A DNA stretch of 64,000 nt from Chromatiales bacterium 21-64-14 (lineage in GTDB: Bacteria > Pseudomonadota > Gammaproteobacteria > 21-64-14): positions 1-64,000 of the forward strand of contig NCBI01000012.1 of NCBI GenBank assembly GCA_002255365.1. The letters run 5' to 3'. The translations under genes were made by a program, and so were the position numbers. Of the stretch, positions 26,897 through 35,354 are shown piece after piece. Within the stretch, counting starts at the first letter, position 1. Every line of letters starts with the position of its first letter. The notes under the pieces were generated by a model. It did not search any database. It saw only the letters and a program-made list of their open reading frames with translations, and was not told the DNA's origin.

Positions 26897-27536
26897 GACG
26901 CATCTCTGGATCCTGCGCGCTCAGACGCACCCGGTCCACCAGCCGGGTCCCGATCCGCTCCATCTCGTCCAGCGTCCGGGATTGCAGGCGCGAGAAGAAG
27001 TTGAAGCCGAACAGGGCGACCAGGGCGATCAACAGCCCCAGCGCGGTGGCGATCAACGCCTCGGCAACGCCGGAGGTCACCCCGTTGGGGTCTACCAGCC
27101 CCTTGCTGCCGATCAGATTGAACGCATGCATCATGCCGGTGATGGTCCCAAGCAGGCCCAGTAGCGGTGCCGCGGTGACGATGGTCTCCAATATCCAGAG
27201 CCCACGGTTGATGGCGCGTTCGATCGCCTGCGCCTCGTCGCTGGCACGCGATTCGGTCCACCATACCGGTTGCGATCGGTTCTGCAGGATGACGCGCAGG
27301 AACCGCGCGAAATGGTGGTGGGGGTTCAGGATCGTGACTTGGTGTTCCAAGTCGTTCCAGCCGCTGGCCAGGTTTTCCACCAGGCGCAGGAGGACCGCAG
27401 GCGGGCGCGTGTAGCGCAGGTATACGTAGGTCTTATCAAGCAGAATGGCCACGGTAATGACGGCCAAGACCAGCAGCGGGTAGATCATGGGCCCGCCGAA
27501 ACGCAGGGCGTTCCAGGCTTGATAGAAATCTTGCAT
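26883..27536 (-). CDS. exbB: ExbB/MotA/TolQ proton channel protein
   Basis: 217-residue protein with three TM helices: about residues 15-32, and the pair WILETIVTAAPLLGLLGTITGMM and VAEALIATALGLLIALVALFGF. The APLLGLLGTI...M and EALIATA motifs line the proton channel in ExbB/TolQ. It forms the stator with ExbD and drives TonB. ATG 27536 heads the operon; the promoter lies in the 478-nt divergent gap before rhlE. Confidence 0.92.
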   Translation of the reverse strand: MQDFYQAWNALRFGGPMIYPLLVLAVITVAILLDKTYVYLRYTRPPAVLLRLVENLASGWNDLEHQVTILNPHHHFARFLRVILQNRSQPVWWTESRASDEAQAIERAINRGLWILETIVTAAPLLGLLGTITGMMHAFNLIGSKGLVDPNGVTSGVAEALIATALGLLIALVALFGFNFFSRLQSRTLDEMERIGTRLVDRVRLSAQDPEMRHEAA

Positions 27537-28014
27537 GGTGTGTGTCCGTTTGGAGTCGGGTTGGTACCACGGTTGGGCTGACGGCGCGGAACGTCGTTGG
27601 GTGCTTGACCGGCAGGCGGATCCCCGGCCCGCCGCCTGACGATCGGGACCTGTCCCACTCGTCAGGAATGCGGGACAGCTCTACGCCTATTCTACGCCTA
27701 TGATATTCGATCCTAGGGTCCCGAGGGCAGACGGGAATGGTTATGATTTGTAAAGGGAGCCGCCCCCAGTGGCCCCGTCCCTACGGATCGGGCTGTCCCG
27801 ACGCCCCCGCCTGTGGTAGGCTAGCGCCCAAGTTTGTCGCGGCGCGGCCCACCGGCCGTGCCCGGAGTACCCGCAGGGCACGCTCCTTCGCTGCTAGGCC
27901 GGTACCGCAAACCGGTCGCGGTATGCCCCCTCATAAGGCCATTCTTCGCTGACCCTGTAGCCGTCCAGGTGTTGGCCTGGGCTGCCTTGCCAGCTGACTA
28001 GGAGTATCCATATC
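27537..28014. other. Divergent promoter region, exbB / rhlE
   Basis: 478 nt without a supported gene. It contains a perfect 11-bp tandem duplication (TCTACGCCTAT, 27680-27701) and presumably the promoters of both flanking genes. No rho-independent terminator or operator was recognised. Confidence 0.4.
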
Positions 28015-29274
28015 ATGTCATTTGATTCCCTCGGCCTTTCGGCCGAAATTCTGCGTGCGGTCGCCGCACAGGGTTATACCGTCCCCACCCCCATCCAGGC
28101 CCGCGCCATCCCGGCGGTGCTTGCGGGGCGGGATCTCATGGCCAGTGCCCAGACCGGCACCGGCAAGACGGCTGCCTTCACCCTGCCGATACTCCACCGC
28201 CTGACGGCCACAACGGGCGGCCGGCGGGGTGTGCGGGCCCTGATCTTGACGCCTACCCGCGAGCTTGCCGCGCAAGTCAGGGAAAACGTCAGCGACTACG
28301 GCCGTAGCCTTCCGGTGCGCTGCGCGGCGGTATTCGGCGGCGTCGGGATCCAACCCCAGATCCAGGCCCTGCGCCGCGGGGTGGACGTGCTGGTCGCGAC
28401 TCCCGGCCGCCTGCTGGATCACCTGACGCGCCGGACCGTGGACCTGGGTATGGTGGAAGTGTTGGTGCTGGATGAGGCGGACCGCATGCTGGACATGGGT
28501 TTCCTTCCGGCGATCGAGCGGATCTTCCGCGAGCTGCCGACCCGCCGCCAGACCCTGCTGTTCTCCGCCACCTTCCCCGATGCCATCAAGGCCCTGTCGC
28601 GCCGGTTCCTGTCGCAGCCGGAGACCATCGAGGTGGCGCGGCCCAACGCCACCGCGGCCGGGGTTGAGCAGTCGGTGTACTTGGTGGATCAAGCCCGCAA
28701 GCGCGCGCTGTTGTCCTATCTGGTGGGATCCCAGAACTGGCGCCAAGTGCTGGTGTTCACCCGGACCAAACACGGTGCCGATCGTCTTGCCAAGCAACTG
28801 GAGCAGGATGGAATCGAATCGGCTGCCATCCATGGCAACAAGAGCCAGAACGCCCGCAGCCGGGCGCTTGCCGCCTTCAAGGCACAGGGCGTCCGGGTGC
28901 TGGTGGCCACCGATGTGGCGGCCCGTGGGTTGGATATCGATCGCCTGCCGCATGTAGTCAATTTTGAATTGCCGGACACGCCGGAGGATTACGTGCATCG
29001 CATCGGGCGCACCGGGCGTGCCGGGGAGCCCGGTACTGCGATCTCGCTGGTCAGCGCGGATGAGACCTCTCAACTTGCAGCCATCCAGCGGCTATTGAAA
29101 AGGGACATCCCCGCCCAGGTGATGGCCGGGTACGAGCCCGGGCCCGCGACGGGTGCGTCCCGCGTCCGGGCGCGCGCCCCCGATCACCGGCCTGTGGGCC
29201 GCCCCGATGGGCGACGGCCGCAGGCGCGCAAGGGCGGTGGTGCCCGTCGTTCCGCCGCGAATTCCCGTTACTGA
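28015..29274 (+). CDS. rhlE: DEAD-box RNA helicase RhlE
   Basis: 419-residue DEAD-box ATPase. The Q motif precedes [10 protein letters not shown]; Walker A is AQTGTGKT, motif Ib is TPGRL, DEAD lies in [14 protein letters not shown], motif III is SAT, and motif VI is [10 protein letters not shown]. The C terminus is a short basic Arg/Gly-rich tail ([13 protein letters not shown]) as in RhlE, involved in RNA contact. TAGGAG precedes the start. It assists ribosome assembly and RNA turnover, often at low temperature; a cold-shock protein gene lies nearby on the opposite strand. Confidence 0.93.
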   Translation: MSFDSLGLSAEILRAVAAQGYTVPTPIQARAIPAVLAGRDLMASAQTGTGKTAAFTLPILHRLTATTGGRRGVRALILTPTRELAAQVRENVSDYGRSLPVRCAAVFGGVGIQPQIQALRRGVDVLVATPGRLLDHLTRRTVDLGMVEVLVLDEADRMLDMGFLPAIERIFRELPTRRQTLLFSATFPDAIKALSRRFLSQPETIEVARPNATAAGVEQSVYLVDQARKRALLSYLVGSQNWRQVLVFTRTKHGADRLAKQLEQDGIESAAIHGNKSQNARSRALAAFKAQGVRVLVATDVAARGLDIDRLPHVVNFELPDTPEDYVHRIGRTGRAGEPGTAISLVSADETSQLAAIQRLLKRDIPAQVMAGYEPGPATGASRVRARAPDHRPVGRPDGRRPQARKGGGARRSAANSRY

Positions 29275-29309
29275 GCGCGTAACGGAGTAAGCCAAGCTCC
29301 GGCCCGTGT

Positions 29310-29330
29310 TCCCGCCCCCAAGGGGCGGGA
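29310..29330 (+). terminator. Candidate terminator hairpin after rhlE
   Basis: Perfect 9-bp inverted repeat (TCCCGCCCC / GGGGCGGGA) with a 3-nt loop, 36 nt after the rhlE stop. There is no T-run, so factor-independent termination is uncertain. Confidence 0.4.
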
Positions 29331-29731
29331 TGGTGTGGCGGTAGAGTCTCCAAGCAATTCACGGAGCCGCGGGAATGCAGGCTCGGCCGCCGCCTGTCGG
29401 GGCTCTCCTGAGCAATGCGGGATTCCCCGTGCCGTCCAAGCGCCGCCGGGGAATTCCCATGCCGGGACTTCCCGGCGGCGGTGTCACTGCAGAACATCGG
29501 TGAGAAATGCCGGATGAAATATCGGCAGGGGCGCCGGGTATGAACGAGCGGGAGACATGCAGCCGGATGATGGACCTGGCGCTGTAGCTTCGGTCGCGCA
29601 GGGCCGGTGTACGTGACGGACATTCGAGGACGCCGAAGTATCACACGGCCCCCCGGCGCAGCACAGCCACCCCGGGTCCGGCGGTGACCTCCCAGGGGGC
29701 GCAGCGTGCAGCCGACCGTCTGCCGCGGCAG
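29331..29731. other. Intergenic, no supported gene
   Basis: 401 nt between convergent rhlE and csp. It holds another GC-rich inverted repeat (CGCCGCCGGG at 29441-29450 with CCCGGCGGCG at 29471-29480). No frame has a ribosome binding site or family match. Confidence 0.4.
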
Positions 29732-29774
29732 ACCGGGGCGGGGTCCCGCGTAGCGCGCGGGACCCCGCCCCGGT
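29732..29774 (-). terminator. Strong hairpin after the cold-shock gene
   Basis: Perfect 19-bp arms (29732-29750 and 29756-29774) with a 5-nt loop, 14 nt after the csp stop. It is very stable, but no T-run follows on either strand. It probably stabilises the csp mRNA 3' end or terminates transcription. Confidence 0.6.
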
Positions 29775-29787
29775 TAGAGGGAATGCC

Positions 29788-29991
29788 TTAGACCGGTGTT
29801 ACGTTGGCCGCGGCCAGACCCTTCGGGGTCTGTTCGGTCTCGAAGGAGACCTTTTGCCCCTCGGCCAGGGTCTTGAATCCGCTGCCGGTAATCGCCGAAT
29901 GATGGACAAAGACGTCTTTGCCGCCGTCGTCCGGGGTGATAAAGCCGTAACCCTTACTCTCGTTGAACCACTTCACAGTTCCAGTCAACAC
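29788..29991 (-). CDS. Cold-shock protein, CspA family
   Basis: 67-residue single cold-shock domain. RNP1 KGYGFI and RNP2 VFVHHSAI are intact, and the protein starts [12 protein letters not shown]. The start is GTG 29991 with GAGGT seven bases upstream. It binds single-stranded RNA/DNA and acts as an RNA chaperone. The roughly 170 nt upstream may be a long leader as in other csp genes, but no cold-box was identified. Confidence 0.95.
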   Translation of the reverse strand: MLTGTVKWFNESKGYGFITPDDGGKDVFVHHSAITGSGFKTLAEGQKVSFETEQTPKGLAAANVTPV

Positions 29992-30486
29992 GGTAATGAC
30001 CTCAAATTAAGATAGGACACGGGGTGGCGCGCAGCAGGTTCCTGAAGGATTGCGAATGGGAGTTCAGTGCGAAAGGGCAGAAGGACTTCCGGATCGTTGG
30101 ACAAGAACCACTGCAACGTATCCGGGATCATACGGCAGGGCATCAACGGGCGCCACTATTTTTTATCGGCGTTTTTATCGGCGTAATCAACGGGGCGACC
30201 GGCCAGTCGGATGGGGGTGTGTGAGGTTGGGCGCGCGTTTTGGGGCAACGGCGCCGGGTCCGTAGGTACGTCCTGTCCGGTCGGCCCGCGCGCATTTTCA
30301 ATACGGCGGTTGTGCCGCTCCACCGCGGGGTCGGAGACCCGCGCGTGCCCTACCCGGGGGAGCGGAAGGGCCCCGGTCACGCGTTGCGGCGCCCGGGCGA
30401 GGGCGGTGCGCGAACGTGCCCCGGACGAAGACGGATCCGGCGGGTGCCCAGGCTCCGGGCCGGTGCGCGGATCGTGCAGCAGCCCC
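29992..30486. other. Intergenic, no supported gene
   Basis: 495 nt upstream of csp and downstream of the glutaminyl cyclase gene. The region includes a 12-bp tandem repeat (TTTTTATCGGCG twice, 30160-30183) in an AT-richer patch that may be part of the csp promoter region. Confidence 0.4.
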
Positions 30487-31380
30487 CTACGGCCCGGTTC
30501 GTGGCGGAGCCGGCCGCTGTCGATCGGCGGGTACCGCGTAGGGGCGGTCCGCGCGGCCGGGGCACGGCATCAGGTGGATCGCGAACAGCCATGGCCAGAA
30601 CTTCCCCGTCACCAATAGGCGGTCTCCGTTGGGGTCGTATGCGATTCCGTTAGGCTCCGCCACCGGGCGGTGCCATTGGTTGGTGTCCAGCAGCCCCGTC
30701 AGGCGGATCCAGCCGGTGACCGTGCCGGTGGCGGGGTCGATGCGGGCGATCCGATCGGTGGGCCACACGTTCGCGTACAGGTTCCCACGGATATATTCCA
30801 ATTCGTTCAGTCCGGTCACTGGACGGCCGGCGTCCCGTACGATTCGTTTGCCGATGACCTGGAAGGTCTCCGGGTCCAGCAGACGCAGGGTCGCGGATCC
30901 GTTGCTCATGATGAGCCGCTTGCCGTCGAAGGTGATTCCCCAGCCTTGGCCGGCGTAGTGGAAGGTCCGCAACTGCGCGAAGGTCTTCGGGTCGTAGACG
31001 AAGCCGAGGTGCGATTGATAGGTAAGTTGGATGAGCTGGCCACGAGCGACGGTCAAGCCCTCGCCGAAGACCTGTGCAGGCAAGGAACGCCGCCTGAGTA
31101 TCCGGCCGGTTCCCAGGTCCACTGCGCGCAGCGTCGAACCGTCGCGTAAGCCGGTGCTCTCATAGAGTACCCCGTGGTCGAATACCAGGCCCTCGGTGAA
31201 CGCGGTGGAGTCATGGGGAAAGCGTTCCACGACCCGGTATTGGCAGGTGGGCGCGGGGTGCGGCGCGCCGGCCGGCGCAGCCGCAATGCTGGGCGGACCG
31301 GACATCCCGGCCAGCAACGCGAGAAACACCGGCAGTCGGATATGGTGAGACACGCGGGCGCGAATCCTGCTCAGCCCCAT
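30487..31380 (-). CDS. Glutaminyl-peptide cyclotransferase (beta-propeller type)
   Basis: 297-residue exported enzyme of the bacterial/plant five-bladed propeller class that converts N-terminal Gln to pyroglutamate. The signal peptide is VFLALLAGMSGPPSIAAA. Family motifs are FPHDSTAFTEGLVF, YESTGLRDGSTLR, LTYQSHLGFVYD, GWGITFDGKRLIMSNGS, LNELEYIRGNLYANVWPTD and PNGIAYDPNGDRLLVTGKFWP. ATG 31380 is chosen because it begins the signal sequence; the ribosome binding site is weak. It stands alone, divergent from the next exported protein. Confidence 0.9.
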   Translation of the reverse strand: MGLSRIRARVSHHIRLPVFLALLAGMSGPPSIAAAPAGAPHPAPTCQYRVVERFPHDSTAFTEGLVFDHGVLYESTGLRDGSTLRAVDLGTGRILRRRSLPAQVFGEGLTVARGQLIQLTYQSHLGFVYDPKTFAQLRTFHYAGQGWGITFDGKRLIMSNGSATLRLLDPETFQVIGKRIVRDAGRPVTGLNELEYIRGNLYANVWPTDRIARIDPATGTVTGWIRLTGLLDTNQWHRPVAEPNGIAYDPNGDRLLVTGKFWPWLFAIHLMPCPGRADRPYAVPADRQRPAPPRTGP

Positions 31381-31817
31381 GACGCCCGGCGGCCTGGGCG
31401 GATTCCGGTGCCGGCGGTGTGTGAGGACCCGCGGGCCATCCCGGGCGCGGTTGAATTCCGGCGTGAATTGTAACAAAGCGGCTCCCGGTCGGACAGGACG
31501 CAGCGTGCCGCTGTTGCGGCGCGCGCCGCAACAGGGGAATAACAACGCGGCCTGAACGTCGCGCCGGCCTCGATCGGGTCCGTCGCCAGCAGCGCGCCGT
31601 TGCGTGTACTATCGACCACAGGTCTTGGCTTGCTACCCGCGCTCGGTCTCTCCAACGGACCGGGCCATGGGGTACGCCCCGCTGTTTTCTAACGCGGGCG
31701 GAGGTCCGGACGCCGGTTGCGGGATGCTCCGGACGTTTGGTTCCAGGCCGAGACGCGCTTGCCCGGGGCAGTGCCGCCCGGGTGTATGTCTTATTAAATA
31801 CAACGGGGGGATTAAAC

Positions 31818-33065
31818 ATGAACATGGTATCGAGACGGATGACTTGGTTCGCGCCGGGCTTCCTGGCTGTTGCGCTGCTCGTCACCGCGGGGACCCACGG
31901 CGCGTGGGGTCACGAGGATGGCGACAATGACGCCACCGCCAATATCGCCACTGCGCTGGTCAGTGCTCCGGTGGTTTCCAACGGCATCGTCGCCGGTGCG
32001 CCCACCGAGATCAATTTGTTCCTGAACGCGCCGGGGATTCCGAATCGCCTTGCCTTTGACGCCACGCACTTTGGCCACCAGATTCCGGCCGGGGGTTGGA
32101 TGGAGGTAAAACTGGGCGGCTCGTTCCAGCGCAACGGGGTGGACAATGGCCTTCCCTTTGTGCCGATCAACAGCAACGCGTTCTTCATTCTGACCACGGG
32201 ACACCCGCAGGATCCGATCGTCGCCGCCGCAGGCGCTGGCGTGCAGCACGGTAACTATTTGATCATGGACAGCGGCAACAAGGTGATCAAGATCGTGCCC
32301 AACGGCGGCAACGGCGAGAACGGGCTCGAAAACGCGCGTGCGGATCAGATCGGGTTCAAGGTGATCCATGTGCGTCCGGGTGGCAACGGTTCGGGTCCCG
32401 CGCCTTTCACCAACGGGCCCGCGGGTAGTACCGGAACCGTCACGGTGCGGATCTATGATTCGAAAGGCGAGCAGGTGGAGTACGGAAAGCGCGCCGTGGA
32501 GTTCATGGCGAGCGTCGGCCGTCAGGTCTTCGTGACGAACGACGGGTTGGTGACCGGCAATCAGGGCAGCCCGGCGTCGACGACGGCGGAATTGGTGGAG
32601 TCCACCAATTTCCAGCATGTGGCGCCCGGGTCCATGCTGGTACATACGGCCAAGGCGGTGCCGTTCTCCGCCGGGGCTCCCTATGCGCCGCGGTTTCTGC
32701 TCTTTGAAGCAGCCGCCCTGCAACCGAATCCGTTCATCCCGCAAAAGGGGATCGCCGGGGTGGGGTATATAGTGGACGCGCACCATCCCTGGCGGGCGCG
32801 TCTGGTGCAGGACAGCAATGGGAACGGCAAGGCCGACGCCGGTGATCAGGTCATTGGCCGCATCGTATTCAAGGGCCCGGGCGGATCCAGCCGGGGCCAG
32901 ATCCTGCCGAGTGACGTCCTGACCACTTCCGGTGACGGCGTGACGGGGGCAAACGGAAGTGTTCTCAGTGTGCCGGTGCAGATGGGATCGCACCGCGGTG
33001 TCTATCAGGTGAAGGTCTCCCTGAATCGTGGCGGCAAGGCCGTGAATACCATCATCGTCCAGTAA
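31818..33065 (+). CDS. Exported protein of unknown function with one Ca-loop-like motif
   Basis: 415-residue secreted protein. The signal peptide is FLAVALLVTAGTHGAWG, followed by HEDGDNDATANIATA. The body is beta-rich with many Gly/Asn turns. Around residue 365 it has DSNGNGKADAGD, an acidic loop resembling a dockerin/EF-hand calcium loop, but only one copy. I do not recognise the family. GGGGGG precedes ATG 31818 and an excellent rho-independent terminator follows, so it is a single-gene unit that may be well expressed. The only sortase-like system in the window (rhombosortase) does not match its C terminus (NTIIVQ). Confidence 0.8.
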   Translation: MNMVSRRMTWFAPGFLAVALLVTAGTHGAWGHEDGDNDATANIATALVSAPVVSNGIVAGAPTEINLFLNAPGIPNRLAFDATHFGHQIPAGGWMEVKLGGSFQRNGVDNGLPFVPINSNAFFILTTGHPQDPIVAAAGAGVQHGNYLIMDSGNKVIKIVPNGGNGENGLENARADQIGFKVIHVRPGGNGSGPAPFTNGPAGSTGTVTVRIYDSKGEQVEYGKRAVEFMASVGRQVFVTNDGLVTGNQGSPASTTAELVESTNFQHVAPGSMLVHTAKAVPFSAGAPYAPRFLLFEAAALQPNPFIPQKGIAGVGYIVDAHHPWRARLVQDSNGNGKADAGDQVIGRIVFKGPGGSSRGQILPSDVLTTSGDGVTGANGSVLSVPVQMGSHRGVYQVKVSLNRGGKAVNTIIVQ

Positions 33066-33082
33066 TTCCCGCCTACGGAACC

Positions 33083-33119
33083 GGGCCAGCGCTGCGTATC
33101 ACGGCGCTGGCCCTTTTTT
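33083..33119 (+). terminator. Rho-independent terminator
   Basis: GGGCCAGCGC (33083-33092) pairs perfectly with GCGCTGGCCC (33104-33113) across an 11-nt loop and is followed by six T. It ends the 31818 gene transcript and faces the convergent fructokinase gene. Confidence 0.92.
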
Positions 33120-33139
33120 CGCACGCCAGCCAGAACCGC

Positions 33140-34033
33140 TCACCAGAGCCACGCAGCCCCGCGTGCGCCGCTGGAGTCCCCATGCCGGGGTGGCAACAGG
33201 CGTGTATTCACCCGATCCGAGAACACGTGGTGCTGCCAGAGGCGCGGCACCGTTTCGTACAGGTATCCCAGGTTGGAGAGGCCGCCGCCCAGCACGATCA
33301 CATCCGGGTCCAGCAGGTTGATCACGTGCGCCAGGGCCCGGGCCATCCGCCCGGCGTAGCGATCGAGGCTGTGCCGGGCGCCGGGATCGCCCCGTTCCGC
33401 GTGGGCGGCGATTTCCGCCGGTGCAAGCCGCACCCCGGTGGTCCGGTGGTGGTCGTCCGTCAAGCCCGGACCGGATAGGAAGGTCTCGATGCACCCGTGC
33501 CGTCCGCAGTAACACGCGGGGCCGGGCCGCTCATCGTCATTGGGCCACGGTAGCGGGTTGTGACCCCATTCCCCCGCGATGGCGTTGATCCCGGCCAACA
33601 GCCGGCCATGGGCGACGATGCCACCGCCGGTTCCAGTACCCACGATCACACCGAATACCACCGCGCAACCGCCGCCCGCGCCGTCGGTGGCCTCCGAGAG
33701 TGCAAAACAGTTGGCGTCGTTCTCCATGCGCACGGGGCGCTGGAGTGTGTCTCCCAGATCCCGCAGCAGCGGTTGACCGTTGAGACATGGGGTATTGGAA
33801 TTGCGCAGCCGCCCGGTGGCCCGGGACAGGGCGCCTGGGGTCCCGACGCCCACGGACCCTGGTGCATCGAGTTCGCGCTCGGCGTCGTGTACCAGCGCGG
33901 CGATGGTGCGCAGGATCCCGGGGTAGTCCCCTTGGGGAGTAGCCACCCGGTGGCGCAGCCGTTCGACGCCCGTGGGGTCCAGGGCGATGATCTCGGTCTT
34001 GGTGCCTCCCAGGTCGATGCCGAACCGTATCAT
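33140..34033 (-). CDS. mak: Fructokinase, ROK family (Mak/YajF-like)
   Basis: 297-residue sugar kinase very close in motif content to E. coli Mak. The ATP loop is GIDLGGTKTEIIALD, the sugar site is ENDANCFALSEA, the second phosphate loop is VIVGTGTGGGI, GEWGHNPLPW holds a zinc-ligand His, the zinc cysteines lie in CYCGRHGC, and VIVLGGGLSN is followed by HGDSSGARGAAWLW at the C terminus. ATG 34033 matches the family start. It phosphorylates fructose and possibly other hexoses. It is a different branch from the polyphosphate glucokinase at 13683. Confidence 0.92.
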   Translation of the reverse strand: MIRFGIDLGGTKTEIIALDPTGVERLRHRVATPQGDYPGILRTIAALVHDAERELDAPGSVGVGTPGALSRATGRLRNSNTPCLNGQPLLRDLGDTLQRPVRMENDANCFALSEATDGAGGGCAVVFGVIVGTGTGGGIVAHGRLLAGINAIAGEWGHNPLPWPNDDERPGPACYCGRHGCIETFLSGPGLTDDHHRTTGVRLAPAEIAAHAERGDPGARHSLDRYAGRMARALAHVINLLDPDVIVLGGGLSNLGYLYETVPRLWQHHVFSDRVNTRLLPPRHGDSSGARGAAWLW

Positions 34034-34167
34034 CTGGAGTCAGGGCTGAGCTTTCGTGACCGGATGCCGCGGGTGGAACCGGTCCGGCTGGAATCGCCCG
34101 GCGCGCGCGGATCGGAGCCGGTGGAGCGTGCGATTTCCTTCCACCACGTCGCCACCGCGGGGCTGTC

Positions 34168-35169
34168 TCAGGGCGCCTCGGGCGCGATCTTCACCAGGAC
34201 ACGGCCCTTGGATTTCCCCGCCAACAGGTCTTCGAACGCATCCGGCAGCCCGTCGAGCCCCACGGTTGCCCGGACCACTGCCTCCAGGGAGCGCGGGCGC
34301 AGGTCGGTGGCGAGCCGCTGCCAGGTCCGCCGGCGCAGGGGCAGCGGGCAGTTGGACGAGGTCACGCCCAACAGGCCGATGCCTCGCAGGATGAACGGCA
34401 TTACGGTGGTGTGCAGGGCAGTCCCGCCCGCCATGCCGATGCTCACGATGTTGCCCCAGGGACGCACGGTGCGGGTGAGCCACGCCAGCATCTCCCCGCC
34501 GACGTTGTCCACGGCGCCGCCCCACTGGGCACCCTCCAGGGGACGGCCACGCATTTCCAGCTCCTGACGGCTTACCACATGGCTGGCGCCCAGGTCCTTG
34601 AGATAAGGGGTGGCGTCTGCCTTTCCGGTGACCGCGATCACCTCGTAGCCCAAGCCGGCGAGGATGTCGACGGCGAAACTCCCCACGCCGCCGCTGGCGC
34701 CGGTTACCACGAGCGGGCCAAGATTCGGAGTTTGATGGTTGTCCTCCAGCCGCTGCACCGCCAGGGCGGCGGTAAAACCGGCGGTGCCGAGGGCCATGGC
34801 CAGGCGCGGATCCAGGCCCGCGGGCACGGGGATCACCCAGTCCGCCGGGACCCGGACGTACTCGGCATAGCCGCCATCGTGGTCCTCGCTCAGGCCGCAG
34901 CCGGTGACCAGGACCGCGTCCCCTTCGCGCAGGCGCGGGTCCTGCGACGAGACGATAGTGCCGGCGACGTCGATTCCACCCACGAGGGGAAAGCGGCGCA
35001 GGATCTTGCCCTTCCCGGTGCCCGCCAATGCGTCCTTGTAGTTGATGCCGGAATACGCGGCGCGCAGCACCACTTCACCGGGGGAAAGATCGTCCAGGCG
35101 CAGCGATTCGACTCCGGCGTGCACGGTGCCGTCCTCATTGTGGATACGGAACGCGCGGAAGGATTCCAT
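34168..35169 (-). CDS. YhdH/AcuI-family NADPH-dependent reductase
   Basis: 333-residue medium-chain dehydrogenase/reductase without zinc-ligand pattern. Features are the YSGINYKDALAGTG motif typical of YhdH/AcuI, GIDVAGTIV, the NADPH Rossmann loop VTGASGGVGSFAVD and DNVGGEMLAWL. AcuI reduces acryloyl-CoA to propionyl-CoA; YhdH is a related quinone reductase or acryloyl-CoA detoxifier. Which it is here cannot be decided. ATG 35169 begins the conserved MESFRAF segment. It is 134 nt upstream of the fructokinase gene on the same strand. Confidence 0.9.
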   Translation of the reverse strand: MESFRAFRIHNEDGTVHAGVESLRLDDLSPGEVVLRAAYSGINYKDALAGTGKGKILRRFPLVGGIDVAGTIVSSQDPRLREGDAVLVTGCGLSEDHDGGYAEYVRVPADWVIPVPAGLDPRLAMALGTAGFTAALAVQRLEDNHQTPNLGPLVVTGASGGVGSFAVDILAGLGYEVIAVTGKADATPYLKDLGASHVVSRQELEMRGRPLEGAQWGGAVDNVGGEMLAWLTRTVRPWGNIVSIGMAGGTALHTTVMPFILRGIGLLGVTSSNCPLPLRRRTWQRLATDLRPRSLEAVVRATVGLDGLPDAFEDLLAGKSKGRVLVKIAPEAP

Positions 35170-35218
35170 GTGGACTCCCTGCCTGACCCGGCACGGTCGC
35201 CGGTCTCCTGCCGTGGGC

Positions 35219-35261
35219 GTCGCGGCACGCGCCAGGGTGTACCCCCTGGGCGTGCCGCGAC
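35219..35261. terminator. Hairpin 1 between RND operon and YhdH-like gene
   Basis: The arms GTCGCGGCACGC-CCAGGG (one bulged G at 35231) and CCCTGGGCGTGCCGCGAC enclose a 6-nt loop. A stable structure without T-run. On the minus strand it lies downstream of the RND gene. Confidence 0.5.
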
Positions 35262-35273
35262 GTACCGTCGACT

Positions 35274-35322
35274 ACGCTGTGACGGCGCGGGCCGCCAGAG
35301 TCAGGCCGCGCCGTCACAGCGT
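35274..35322 (-). terminator. Hairpin 2 after the RND gene
   Basis: Perfect 17-bp arms ACGCTGTGACGGCGCGG (35274-35290) and CCGCGCCGTCACAGCGT (35306-35322) with a 15-nt loop, 32 nt after the RND stop. No T-run. Confidence 0.55.
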
Positions 35323-35354
35323 CATTGTACCGGATCGGCGCGCCCGGGGCGCGA

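Noticed and set aside
27680..27701. 11-bp perfect tandem duplication
   Set aside because: Only two copies; too short to call a functional repeat.
30160..30183. 12-bp tandem duplication (TTTTTATCGGCG)
   Set aside because: Two copies only; mentioned as part of the csp upstream region.
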